Assembly (NCBI GenBank): GCA_016165875.1
Contig: JABBOT010000031.1
Span: 561,109-625,108 of the forward strand
DNA length: 64,000 nucleotides
From: Acanthopleura granulata
Lineage: Eukaryota; Mollusca; Polyplacophora; Chitonida; Chitonidae
Direction: 5' to 3'
Shown: positions 33,301-46,200 of the stretch, one piece after another
Layout: each line of letters starts with the position of its first letter
Position numbering within the stretch: the stretch's first letter is position 1
Translations under genes and position numbers: made by a program
Notes under the pieces: generated by a model
What the model was told of the DNA's origin: nothing
Databases searched by the model: none
Seen by the model: only the letters and a program-made list of their open reading frames with translations

Positions 33301-36300
33301 AGGATTCAAGAGGCTTTACTTTCATTCGGGTATACAGTTAAAATAAGGCTAGCCCACAAAAGCTTTTATTTCAACTCTGGGATGCCTACTATTCACACGG
33401 ATTCAGACTCAAATATATATATTCATACATTCGACAAATCGCATTGTCCGAACACAGCATATAAAAAGCGACTTGCCCAGTTTTCATTTCCAGTCGACTG
33501 AGCAATCATACTGTTTAAGCGTGGCTTAAAGCTATCAATTCAACTTTCAAAAGTAGTTTATATAAAGAATAAGTAGACTTTAGAGAAAGGATAAAACATT
33601 AAAGAGGAAGTGCACATTGCCCCTCTCCTATACCTGCATGGCTAAACTTATGACCGAGGGATATTTATGTGATAGTTACGTAATTATGTATGTGCCACGT
33701 CAACAGAAACTCAGCGCCTAATCTCGACTCTTTATGATATTCTTGACTGAATGATTGTGGCATAACGCCACGTTGGCAATATTTCGACCATATCGAGGCG
33801 ACAGAGGATTCTTGAAACGTGGTTGTAAAATGGTGATTGAAAATGTTCAGTGTGAAAGCTGATTATAGATAAATGAAAAGAGGTTGAAAACGTTTTCATT
33901 TCATTTTTCATTTTAGAGGCGTATTTTCTATCTGTGTTTATGTCTTTCTGCATGTGTGTATTTACTATCTATGTGTATTTATTAACTATGTATATAGAAC
34001 CTCCATCGCCATATAGATCATAGGTTATCTGATTGTTGACCCATTGAGGTTCACAGTTGGTTTGCCAATGGTTTCGACGTCTAGTTCTGCTGGTTTCATC
34101 TGGTGGAAAACCATCCCCGAGGCCAGGTTCCTCGACATTGCTGTCGTGTGAATGTTTATTAAAGTTGATGACAACACAGCATTTGGAGTAATTACCAGTT
34201 AGGTATCCAGCAGGGCCTATGGAGCAAATCGAATTTTGCAATTTCATCAGCATTCATTGTAGTTTCGGATAGATTTCTCTCAATATATCTCTTAATTGGT
34301 GCTCACAATTCTACCTGCTTTCATCTATAAATAAACGTTTGAATTTCGTTTCCGTGTCATTATCAAAAGACTGAGTGAATTCGAAATGCTCTTTGTTAAC
34401 TTATTTGGTTGCGTCTGTCTGCCACTTCGATGCAATGATTGTGGGTATTTGGCAGATTTATTCGCCATACGTTGCTGGTCTGGACATCGAAGAGATCGAC
34501 CAAGAGGCACAGGAATGTTCTCGCTGACTACTTGAAGAAGATCCCCCACATTATGAAAAGAAACGCGAATACCTCTTTCCATCTCAACAGCCTCCTTACG
34601 CTGTGAAATTTAGACTCCAGATTGCAGGTCAATAATCTATTGCGATTCAAGGGACCTCCGTGGCTCAGTCGTTTAGCGCGCTAACGCAGCGCAATGACAA
34701 CGCTGCTCTGAAGCGATCATTGTGGAAAAGTGGTAAAGTAATCACAAGCCTACTATACCAGTAATTGCATGTTCACAGACAGCCGGAATTAACAACTCGG
34801 TTATTATTATTTTGAACCTACTCTGCGTGCATCATTTCAAACTTAATGAGAATGTTAGCGCTGACAATAAATCAAGTCTTTCAAGTCTTTTCCATGCGAT
34901 GTCGTCGGTTTGCGCTGTCATTGTTAAGTCCATCCATGCGATGTCATCGGTTTGCGCGGTCATTGTTAAGTCCATCCATGCGATGTCATCGGTTTGCGCG
35001 GTCATTGTTAAGTCCATCCATGCGATGTCATCCGTTTGCGCGGTCATTGTTAAGTCCATCCATGCGATGTCGTCGGTTTGCGCGGTCCTTGTTAAGTCCA
35101 TCCATGCGATGTCATCCGTTTGCGCGGTCATTGTTAAGTCCATCCATGCGATGTCGTCGGTTTGCGCGGTCATTGTTAAGTTCATCCATGCGATGTCGTC
35201 GGTTTGAGCGGTCCTTGTTAAGTCCATCCATGCGATGTCGTCGGTTTGCGTGGTCATTGTTAAATCTGGTGTAAAGCTCTGGCAGAGCTAGTAAACAGAA
35301 ATGTCTGCCACCCTCACGCAATGCTACACTCTGTCTGTGAGTTAAAGAAATATTTCTTTGCGATAATGGTTAGCTTTATAAGTGACGGAAACTGGTGTGT
35401 CCGGGTTAAACCTCCCACCTTTGGTAAATTAATGACGATCTTTCCCATATGTGACATACCTATATGCAGACAGCATATTGCATGGAAGGCAAGTGATCTT
35501 CAACGAGCGTTGGAATGGGTAAACGGGCGTCACCTACAGCTTAGAAATGTCATTAAGGCTCCCCCAAGATTGAAGCCGAAGAATACAAAAAAATCAATAA
35601 ATTACATGGTTTTTACATTTTCCGTATGAAAACTGCCAAACTCTGTGCCACAAGAAAATCTAATTTTAACAGAAATATCACGCGCCTTGTAGCATGCTCG
35701 AAGCAGAACGATTAGAAAATGAAAATATAATTGTCCATTTGGCATGCGTAAGAAAGTTTTGGGGAATTATTTGAAGCATTAGCATCAATTTGATGCTCCT
35801 GTGTTTTATTTAATGATATCTTTCCTTTTTTATATCAAATGAGCATTTTTCTGAAAGGTCCTTGTTAAACGAAACAAGCACTAACCTCCGCAAACTTGTG
35901 AGTTAACTGTGTTGCTTTAACGTTATTTTTAATATCTACCCACTAACTTTTTTCAAGAAAAAACTAAATGAGTGTAACCGTGCGAGCAAAATTGCCTTGA
36001 AGTCAAATCCATGAAAAGTGGATCGATGGATCGTTGTAAATGTCATATCCCTAAGGCGATTCATCAAATAAAATTTGCAAATTTTGCAATAGAAAAGTGA
36101 CTAGAGGCAGCCTTTAAATGAGGTGAGACGGGAGTAGGGTCTCTAAGGCTATAGGTTTATGTGCCAGTTTTAACCAAGCTGTAGTCTTTGTAATCTTCAA
36201 CAAGACTGTACATGTAGCTGGTTATGCAGATATAGGGAAACCCGTTCACCGTGCTACAAACACATGTATGCACTATACATGTAGTTATGTGCACCTTATT

Positions 36301-38335
36301 CCTACAGCACTCGATGCAGTAATACCTACTAGCATGTAACGGTTCATGTGAGGTGGAAACATGTGCTTGGTTGACGCGTTAGTTCCAGATAACTAAGGTC
36401 ACTCACGAAACTTCCGGTGAACTTTTGACATACAGCGACTAATAAAGAAGGCACAATCTCTCCATGGTACATGAAGCAACATGCACGCTAAATCAATGAA
36501 AGGTTATATTTACAGCATTTTGTGGATTCTGCATTTTATTTATCTTTAACATAACGTTTCATAGGCAGGAAAAACTGTAAAATTTATACATGGATAAATT
36601 GTTATTGGTAGTCCATTTCAGAATGAAAAGTAATGAAAACTTCACGACAAAAGGTAAAATTTCATTTGATTCAGTCAAGGAAACGCAATGGTCCTCTTCC
36701 CAGACTCCTTATAGATTTTTGGGATTATGGAGGAAGACTTAGTTTTGTGTGTTTGGCAACGCTTTTTGGTTTCTGTCCGTCAGAATACTCCTGACATACT
36801 ATCATTTAACATGGCTCGGTGAGTTCATTTATTCACATCGTCACTTGTGAAATTCAGCGATCATTCTCCACGGGGCTGGGTGCAAGACGACGTCAACATT
36901 CGCTGGCTCTCGTAGCTATAGCGGATAGTTTTTTACTTTTTCTTTAGACGCGAAACTGTCAAGGTCGTCTTTTCATCCACAACCTTGCCCGATCTCGTCC
37001 TCCCCAGGGTAATCTATATCATTAAAGTCCTAGTCTTCCTCCCAGGTCCTTTATGTGTAAATCAATATTGTCGGAACAGTTGTTCATGAACGCTAGTCAT
37101 ACTGTCAATTTGTAGACTTGTGCCGTGGACTCAAACCTGTTAATTGAATGTTGACTTCTTCATGCAGCCATGGCGCGGCGTTAAATAAAGATCGCTTAAT
37201 TCGGCAACGGTGTGAGCCCAGGGGCGGTCAGGGCGACCTGAAACAGAGCATCTCTGCCCAGGGGGAAGTGTTGATTAGATTAGGCAAAGGTCGGGGTTAC
37301 GAGCTGACTGACACCAATAGATCAAAGCTGGAAACCCTTGTGAACATTGGGAATCACTTCGTCACCGGCCTTTAGGATCGATGTGGTGACATGTACGTCC
37401 AATGATCATAGAGAGGTAGAGCGTATTCTGGATTTATAAATCAGATTATACCGTTAATCCCTTGTTATGAGTCACATCAGAGTCCTGGCTAATCCAGTGA
37501 GTCCTTAGAATTCAGTCCCAGGAATCCCTAGGGTAATTAATATGGACAATACACAACGGAAATAAGAAATTTGATGACAAAACAAAACTGGCCATATGTT
37601 GATCAATAACATATAGCCCGTTTTTTCTCCATTCATAGGCAAGAGAAATTACCGTTTGTCCAGTGTGGGAAGTGCTCATAAACAGAAGAGTAATTGCCGG
37701 CATCTGACCGTATTTGTTAATCCTATAACAGCACAGGTAACTAGGTTTCTGATTGACGAATCAATGTTTACTGCCGAACTTGCAAACTTTTACCAGTATG
37801 ACGCTGTGAGGTATATGACTGGAGAAAACTGAAGTCTCGAAATACTATTCCTGAAAATCATGACATTATAACCGACATGTACGGCGGAAAAAGATGCGAA
37901 AGTTTATGCATATTAAAGGTGATAACTTACGTAAAACTGCAAAGCACTATGCTCCTCCAGTACTCTTATAATTACCCGGAAGCCTCCTAGCAATGCGGTG
38001 GTTTTGAGTTCAAATTCAGCTCATACTGACTTCCTCTCCGGCCGTACGTTGGAAGGTCCCCCAGCAACCTGCGGATGGTCGTGGGTTTTCCCCGGGCTCT
38101 GCCGATTTCCTCCCACCATAATGCCTATAAATACTCTTATAATTAAGAGAATTACTGCTTCGATGTTCAGTCATTCATAATTTTACATGTTTAATGGTTA
38201 ACAATCGGTCCACAAATCATGCAGATCAGAAGCGCATTTATGTAAACATGTAAAAATTGATGAATTTGACACGTAAAATTGATGAATCTGGTTTTAGCTT
38301 TGGGGGTTATTAACGCGTACTTGTTAAATTTTTCA

Positions 38336-38369
<34 letters not shown>

Positions 38370-40230
38370 TTAGAAGAATTGAACAATTACGCGTTAATAA
38401 TGATACATTCATTTTTCAAGCAGACACTGCCAGCTGTTACACCTTATTAGTTTATTTCAGAGTTTTATTCAAACTGATCATGTAAGTGCTGATCATGTAT
38501 AGTAGCGGCTTAGAGGCCCGGCAGCACCATGGATTTAAGCAGATTTAGGTTTAAATGAAGTGATGTTAATTTGGTTAGAATGACGTATAAAATAAATCCT
38601 CTTTTACGGAAAACTCTATGGTTTCGCCTCACCTACGCTTCTAGTTCACTCAGTATTTATTTATTTATTCTGGCGCAAGAATTACAGCCTTCTAATGGTA
38701 AGGTTTAAATTCAGATGGTACAATGGAGCACGGTATCAACATCTTCACAGCATTTTTATTGCAACTTTATGTATTTACCACATGTATTCAGTTTTTATCA
38801 TCAATTTGAAAAAGTAATATAAAAGGGTCATGCCATATAAAAAACACTTTAAATTTCTCAGGTCATAAATTTTTAGCACCTGGAATGACAACAGTTGTTC
38901 GGTAAATCATCCAAAGATTTTATTTCACCGCTTAAGGTGACCACAGCATAAGTTAAACTTGACCGCGAACATCCATATTGCCTATGTGTGAAGAGAATAT
39001 AGAAACGTTTGCTAGTGTGCTTATTCAACGTCGCTTCAAGAACATATAGGTCGGCTATATGACTCCCATGCTTGCACGTAGCAAGCCAGCCTTAATGCCG
39101 ACATATTTATAGCGCCGCCTCACCGGAAGGTAAAACACAGTGTATTTTACAGTAAAATTTCAGAGACTTTTCTAGGCTAAGGTGGATATTTATACAGATA
39201 AACCGCTCCCACCTGAATATAAAGTAATACAAACAATTGTGTAGCTACATGAACATCAGCAAAGTTCTGTCAAAGCGGTGCAACATCGTATTAGGGTCTT
39301 CCGAAGTCAAATGCTGTAAAGGTTCGAAAATTCCCCAACATGGGATAAAGTCTCAGCTAAACTTGTTGCACGTAATTCAGTGATATAAGTCAATACTGGA
39401 AAATTACAAGAGGCACTTGTATCTGCATGTGCTGTGTTTTTGTAGATCTACGCTGATTGTCTTTTAACTGTAACTTTAATTCTCTGTCTCATAACACTAA
39501 TTCTCTGTCTCGTAACACATCAGAGTAATATGTAACACATCAGAGTAATATGTGTGTGCAGGTGCTTTATACAGAGTTAAGGTAATGTTTTTCAGTTAGT
39601 TTTCACTTAGTTAATGTTTTTCAGTTGAGCAGCAGGCATTGAAGTACGTAGATTGCCCATTGTAATATATAAGGTGTGATCTCTTCCAGCTTGAGTACCC
39701 ATGCAGCTAAACGATGTGAACACGTTGGAGAAAGGAGGGAGATAAACTTGTTTCAGTTTTTTTGCGGATCACCTTTTAAAGCAGTTACAAGTTATGATTT
39801 TAGGTAAATATTACATCAAATGAATACTTAGGATATACATTTTTCCAAACAGGAAGAAAGACAAGGACACAGAAATCTTGAATGACTGAAATATTAAAGT
39901 AATTAGTAATTGATGAAATATTTAAGAATAACGTTGTCAGAGTTACATGGTTCGTGTCTAAACGTCGAAACAGACAGCCCTATACCATCATGAACTTATA
40001 ACCTTGGTGGAAGTTCCAGGTAATCAGTCACAAGTACAGCTTTCAGTTCTGTTGATCTATTTGTTTGATTGGGATCGTTCTCAAGAATTATCCTATTTCA
40101 TGTCTTAAATCGGGGTAACAGTTTATGGGTAAGGAAAATTTGGACAGCAGAGTTTTAAATACATCCATTACCATATAACCGACAGGCCTCCGGAGCAAAA
40201 TCTATAAGTCTGCGTTGAAATCCGACAACA

Positions 40231-40270
<40 letters not shown>

Positions 40271-43200
40271 GATACCACTGTCATTCCTAACAATCAAAGT
40301 TGTTCCCCCAATTTGTACATGTCCTATAGAGTGCAAATCTGGACAAGCTAACTGTTAATATACCCGTTCTCAGTGATGAAGCCTGCGAAAATCCGTGCGA
40401 CTGGTTGACTTTGTCCTTTAATATGTAACTTTTGAACCCTTCCGGTGCCAGAGTCATGGGAGAAGACCTACAGCTCTGTTGGCTACTGGAAATAATCCCA
40501 TTCGGTTTAGCGAATGCTTTATCCGTGTTTGAGATCGAAAGCCAGATAGTGCCAGTATCAAGGTTATTGCATACTCTCTACCCTGGGTTTCTTGAGCACT
40601 AGGGCGGTTGGCATATACCGTCTACCCTGGCTGAATTGTGGAATAATGTAATGTACCAAGAATTCAGTTTGCTGTGTGACTGAAGGACTGATATTCCCTT
40701 GGGTCCTTAGCATTTAGAGCTGGATGCGGTTCAAAAACCTTGTGGCTACTGGTCATCCACGCATGTATTTGCTGTATATTTTTTTTCTTATTTCATTTGA
40801 TTGGTGTTTCACGCCCTACTCAAGAATATTTCACTTATACGACGGCGGCCAGCATTATGGTGGAAGAAAACCGAGCAGAGCCCGGCGGAAACCCACGACC
40901 ATCCGCAGGTTGCCAGCGGACCTTCCCACGTACGACCGGAGAGGAAGCCAGCGTGAGCTGAACTTGAACTCACAGCGATCGCATTAGTGAGAGGCCCCTT
41001 ATTTTCTTTCTCCTGTGTTTTATGTATTTGGGTTTGCAGGTAACAAGTTCATGGCCGAGCATTTAGAAAATTCTCTTGCCAAGTTGTCCAGTCTGAAGAC
41101 TTGTTGAACGACCATTAACTTTAAGCGAGACAACCAAGTATTGGTGGGTTCAGTGCCTATATGCCGTGAGAATCTTCCCGTTAATAACCCTAGGTTGAAG
41201 ACATGCTATTTCAGAAAACCGGCAATCAGCGGGTAAGACTCCATTACATACCCTAGACACAAGGACAACATATTGGGATTCGGCCCGTATATACCGTGTG
41301 GTATTCCCCAAGAAAACAAAACGACAAAAGTAAGACAGCTGAATGGTTAGAAAACACGTGCCAATCCATATTAACGCTTATTCCTTATATAAATAGAAAA
41401 AAGAGCTTACTTGCGAATATTTCAAAGGGTTCAAAGTACCCGATATGGAGCTATCCATTGCATGATTAAATGTAAAGGCTAAGTGAATTTATTTGTAATT
41501 ACATGTACATACGAATCAAACGCAACTGTTGTTGCCTTATATAACATTAAACGATTTAAATGTTTTCAAGAACACCCTTTTATGAGGTGCCATTTACAGG
41601 CACATCGATATAGCAGCTTCCATATTGGCAGACTTTTTAGGTGTTGATGGCACTTGGCATTAAAACGGTGTTGCAGTTATCACTTGGAAACGGCATTCAT
41701 GCAGTTAATGGGTAGTACGCGAATTTTCCGAACTGGCACTTAGACGGAAATTGCCGTTCTATGGCTTCCATTTTTCCACGCAATGTCAACTCAGTTCCCA
41801 GCTGGAGTGACCTTTGTTTTCTTGTAATACTTTGGTAATACCTTCCCACTTTGCCCATCAATCGTCATAGCAAGGTCAGAAATGAACTATAGGCCATGCC
41901 GACTAAGTCAAATTCCAAAAGCTAACAAACCGGCTCTGCGCACATGTTACTCCCGATTATTTGATATAATTCTGCTCGTTTGTGTTTTTTTTCTTGAACG
42001 CGCAAGGTGATTTTCAGTTTGTCTCTTCATTGTATTTTACCATTTGTAACTTCAGCATGCGATGTATATACTGAATCCCTGTCTTTCTTCTCTCTGCTGC
42101 CTAGTTTTTACTTTGTCTTGATGTTGACCATGTCATGTACATTTTTGACCCGTGTCTGCCTCTGTATCGTGTCCGGTAGAGTATACATTAGTTGTTTCAA
42201 ATGTTCCAGCGTCCTAATGGTCGCTTAACGGAGTCCTGTGAAAGCCGTTGTGATACCTCTTTTTATGACGTTAAGCTGAAATCGTGAACCAAAAGGATAG
42301 AAAGAAAATCTGCAATTTTGCAGGATTGGGCTGGTATTGGCAAACATTAGGCATGTATAGATGGCATATTGATTTCGCATCGATTGTGCCGACATGTATT
42401 TATAACTCTTAATGGACGTTGCTTGACGCCCATCGAAGTCTGAGCAGTCTTTGAGAAACTTCCTTTAACAAACCCGTGTTTTAAGAGATATCATTTCATA
42501 AACATGGCTGTCAGTCGGAAAATTCTCTTGCTGGCTATTGATAAAGCTACCCTAGACACATGAGCAACCTTTTGGGATTCCGTTGTCATGGTAACTAAAT
42601 ACAGATAAATCTGAGAATTGTGTCGGTGCTTTAAAGAACATGGCCGACGTGGGTTAGAATGGCTGTTTAAGAATATCTTTTTAGGCGGCTCATGCCTTGT
42701 CATAAGGGAAAGGAGTTATGGAATTGGAAGAAAAAATAAGACACTTGTTTGCATTATGATAACACAAGTGCCAATTCAGAAACCGGGCCTTTATTTCCCA
42801 AGGATCTTACAGAATTGCATAATCCCTCGGTAAACAGCAGCTGCTTATGACCAAATAGACCAGTTTGTACTCGTCATTCTGGTCGATATACATTTCGCTG
42901 ATAGTATGTTCATGACTTAGTCTTTGTCAAATTACACTGATAAATTCCCTGACCTTTAGGACTTAAGCGTTGATTAGGCCTGATTCAGTCAATTATGGTT
43001 TGTAAACAGGAAGCGTTGATTAATTCAGTCAGTCATGTTTTGTTTCAATGCCTGTGCAGTGTTTTTTGTTCAAAACTCAGAACTTCGTGAAAGCATCTGC
43101 AGAGACGCCCTCGTTTACATCAGACCAAATGTGCAACGCTCAGATTCGATATCGTATAGCCATCAACCACTTATTTTAACACAGCACACAATTTAACCCT

Positions 43201-46200
43201 TCAGTATGAATTTGACTCAGATGTTTCATTTTGGATGTTCTCCTGAAATTATAACAATAACACTTAAACCGCGTTCACACTGTCTCAAGTGGACCAACGT
43301 TTTGATACATTTATGTCTAACGCTAAAGAAACCTAAAAGTGCTCCCTTTACCCCCCTCCCGTTCATTTCTTGTGATAACCGGAATATTTGCCTTACATTT
43401 AAATTCTCCCTTTTGATTCCATGTTGGCCCACAAACAATCCGCATTTCTTATGCGGACGTTTCTCTATCACGATGTGTGCCGTTCGTTAATGTTAACCCA
43501 CAACCATTTAGGTATCTGGGCCATGGTTAACTTGGATCGACTGCAAACTGTCCTTATATTTATTTATTTGATTGGTGTTACCCCATGCTCAAGATTATTT
43601 CATTTATACAACGGCGGCCAGCGTTATGGTGGGAGGAAACCGGACAGAGCCCGGGGGAAACCTACGACCATCCGGACGTTGGTGGCGGATCTTCCCACTC
43701 ACGACCAGAGAGGAGACCAGCCTAAGCTGGACTTGAACTCACAGCGATCGCATTGGTGAGAGGCACCTAACCTGTGCCTAACTCTGAGTCATAACTCTGC
43801 TGTAGCGCGCTGTTTTCTGGGCCACGAAGGCCCCAATGTGGTTTTTATAAACACATATACTCAGCCTTGTACAGTCAAATTGCACACACTAAAAATAAAC
43901 AGGACAACATAATGCGTTTATTGTAGTGAACATATGACATGTTTACTTAGTAAACACTTTGCATGTATATTTTGATATTTTACACGACTTTATTGGACTA
44001 CTAGTGCATTTCGAAAATATCCAGCACATTATTTACCGTGTGAACATATCCGATGATTCCTATTCATTAAGTTTAACAGAAATGTGTTTATTTTCAAGTT
44101 TATAAACTATACCCTTAGTTTTAATTTGTAATACTTATAGAATGTACTGGGGAGATACCCTAAGCCACGTACTGAATTTCACGAAAATAGGTGGCCTGCT
44201 TAACCGCCCATCTTGAAATATTTTATGTCTTCGTTTGATAATCTGGTACTTATATTTCTCACTAAGTTCTTACTAACTTCAGACGTAATGTGTTAAAGAC
44301 GTAATTTTTTCAGCTAAACCTGCAATTAGAACGTGTGAGTGTATGCCTTCGATCGTTTACGATCACCATACATTAATAATCCTATTCAAGTTTGTTTTTT
44401 TCTGTATAGTGTTCTATTTATAACATTTATTTAGTTTTTATTAGTTTCTGACACCTATGCAGGTGTATGTCAACATTTGACACTTGACATTATAAAACTA
44501 CTCCGATGAAATAACAGACAATCAATATGTCCTTCCGAGCTTGGAGGCAGTGTAGACATTATGTGGCTTCATAAATGACACAGGCGGAGAAGTACCTGTC
44601 AACAGAACTTTTGCTCACTTGTTATTATACGGCTTCTATTATTACTGTTTTCTTTTTTTCCTGTGTGTGTGTGTGTGTATGTCTTTGTTTCGATCTGTAG
44701 GGTTTAGACATGTTAAATGTACTAATCCTTTAGTATATTGTATTGTTGTGGACTAGTTCTTGTTCGCTCTCGCTCGTTTACGTCAGTAGCTTATTGAGGT
44801 GTGGTCACTAGAATAGCATCATTACCATATTCTTTAGCTCGGTTTCCTCCACCGAAAAACCTGAGCGCCATAATATGAATAAAATATTCTTGAGACCGAC
44901 ATTAAATACAAATTAAGTAAAAGAATATTACTTACTGATTAGTTCACATTTTGTTAACATTTTGTCAGATATAAATTTCCCCCCGCTCTCTCGCTGTTCG
45001 TTGGAAAACTTTATGATTAGCGCTTGACGGCTCACGTTGCCCAAGCTTAACTCTCACTTTTCTTTCACCATTTTGGCATGCAAACCTGTGAGTTATACAT
45101 GTATAGGAAAGATCGTCAATAACTTGCCACAGGCTGGTGGTTTTCTCTGTGCCCATCGATTTCTTCCTCCCATGAGACCGACCGCCTTCGCATCTGTAAA
45201 AAAATTGAGTACCAAGGCCTTAAACAGCAATGAAACAAAACCTATTCAGCAATTACATTTGTGTTTGCTCTCAAAAACATGTATATACGAAGTTGTTTCA
45301 TTCGTGTACCTTAGAGTTCTTCCAGGGTAAACCCACCCATCATGAAATCTGACGGACGTTGGCTTTCGCCACCGCTGTATTAAAAGTCAACAGCACCAGT
45401 CTAATAAAATATATACGTTTTACTGCAACCCAAAGCTAACACTTATGGAGACCTAGAGCTGTGTAACAATATAATAACGACAATCTCAAATACCCCACGT
45501 AGTGTCCAAACAAATCGACATCTTTGACAATCAGAAACTTTGTATCACGGTTTGAAAGACAGGCAGTGACCTTAGGAATCTTTCATGGCCATTAGCTTCC
45601 CAACCCAACCTTCCCGTGTGATAAATCATATATTAATCCTGCCCGCATAATCAAAAGAAACTATCTTCACCCATTCGGCTAAAGCTTCCGTGGAGATGAT
45701 AAATACCATTACTGGGCTACAGAATGAAGGAATTAATTGAACTTTAATAGTGGTTGACGGAGATGGTTTCCCCGAGGACCACCTTCACTGGTAGGTTGTT
45801 ATCTCTATTGTTGGTCGCAATATCGGATTCCAGCCCCGATGTGCCACATTTATTGCTGCCACTTTTAGAGTGCACATTGGTTTGCGTCTTGCTTAACTTC
45901 GTGACATGGCTTTTCTCCTTAATTGGTGACCCATTACTATGTTGGACAGCTGAAATGTTGTCCAGAATCGGCCAACCGTTCAATGATACTTGAATACGCA
46001 TCTGGCTAAAACTGGCGGAATTTAACTAAATCGAGGCGAATGTACCAATCATGGAGTCGTCACTAAACAGTTGATTTCGAGGGAGATCTATGCTCCACAC
46101 ATAAGCACTCCCAGAAAACACATAATAAAACAATTTCACTCTCACATACACCCAAAGGAAATCGCGGACCATGCAGTGTATTGTTGATGAATTTAAAACA

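Noticed and set aside
34651..34700. Possible tRNA gene
   Set aside because: The A-box-like stretch is the head of the family-1 SINE and the rest of a cloverleaf is missing.
34812..35274. Overlapping 130-140-codon frames on both strands
   Set aside because: By-products of the 42-bp tandem repeat; no start context, splice sites or known domain.
45744..46001. Frames open on both strands
   Set aside because: A polar reading on one strand mirrors a hydrophobic one on the other; no motif supports either.
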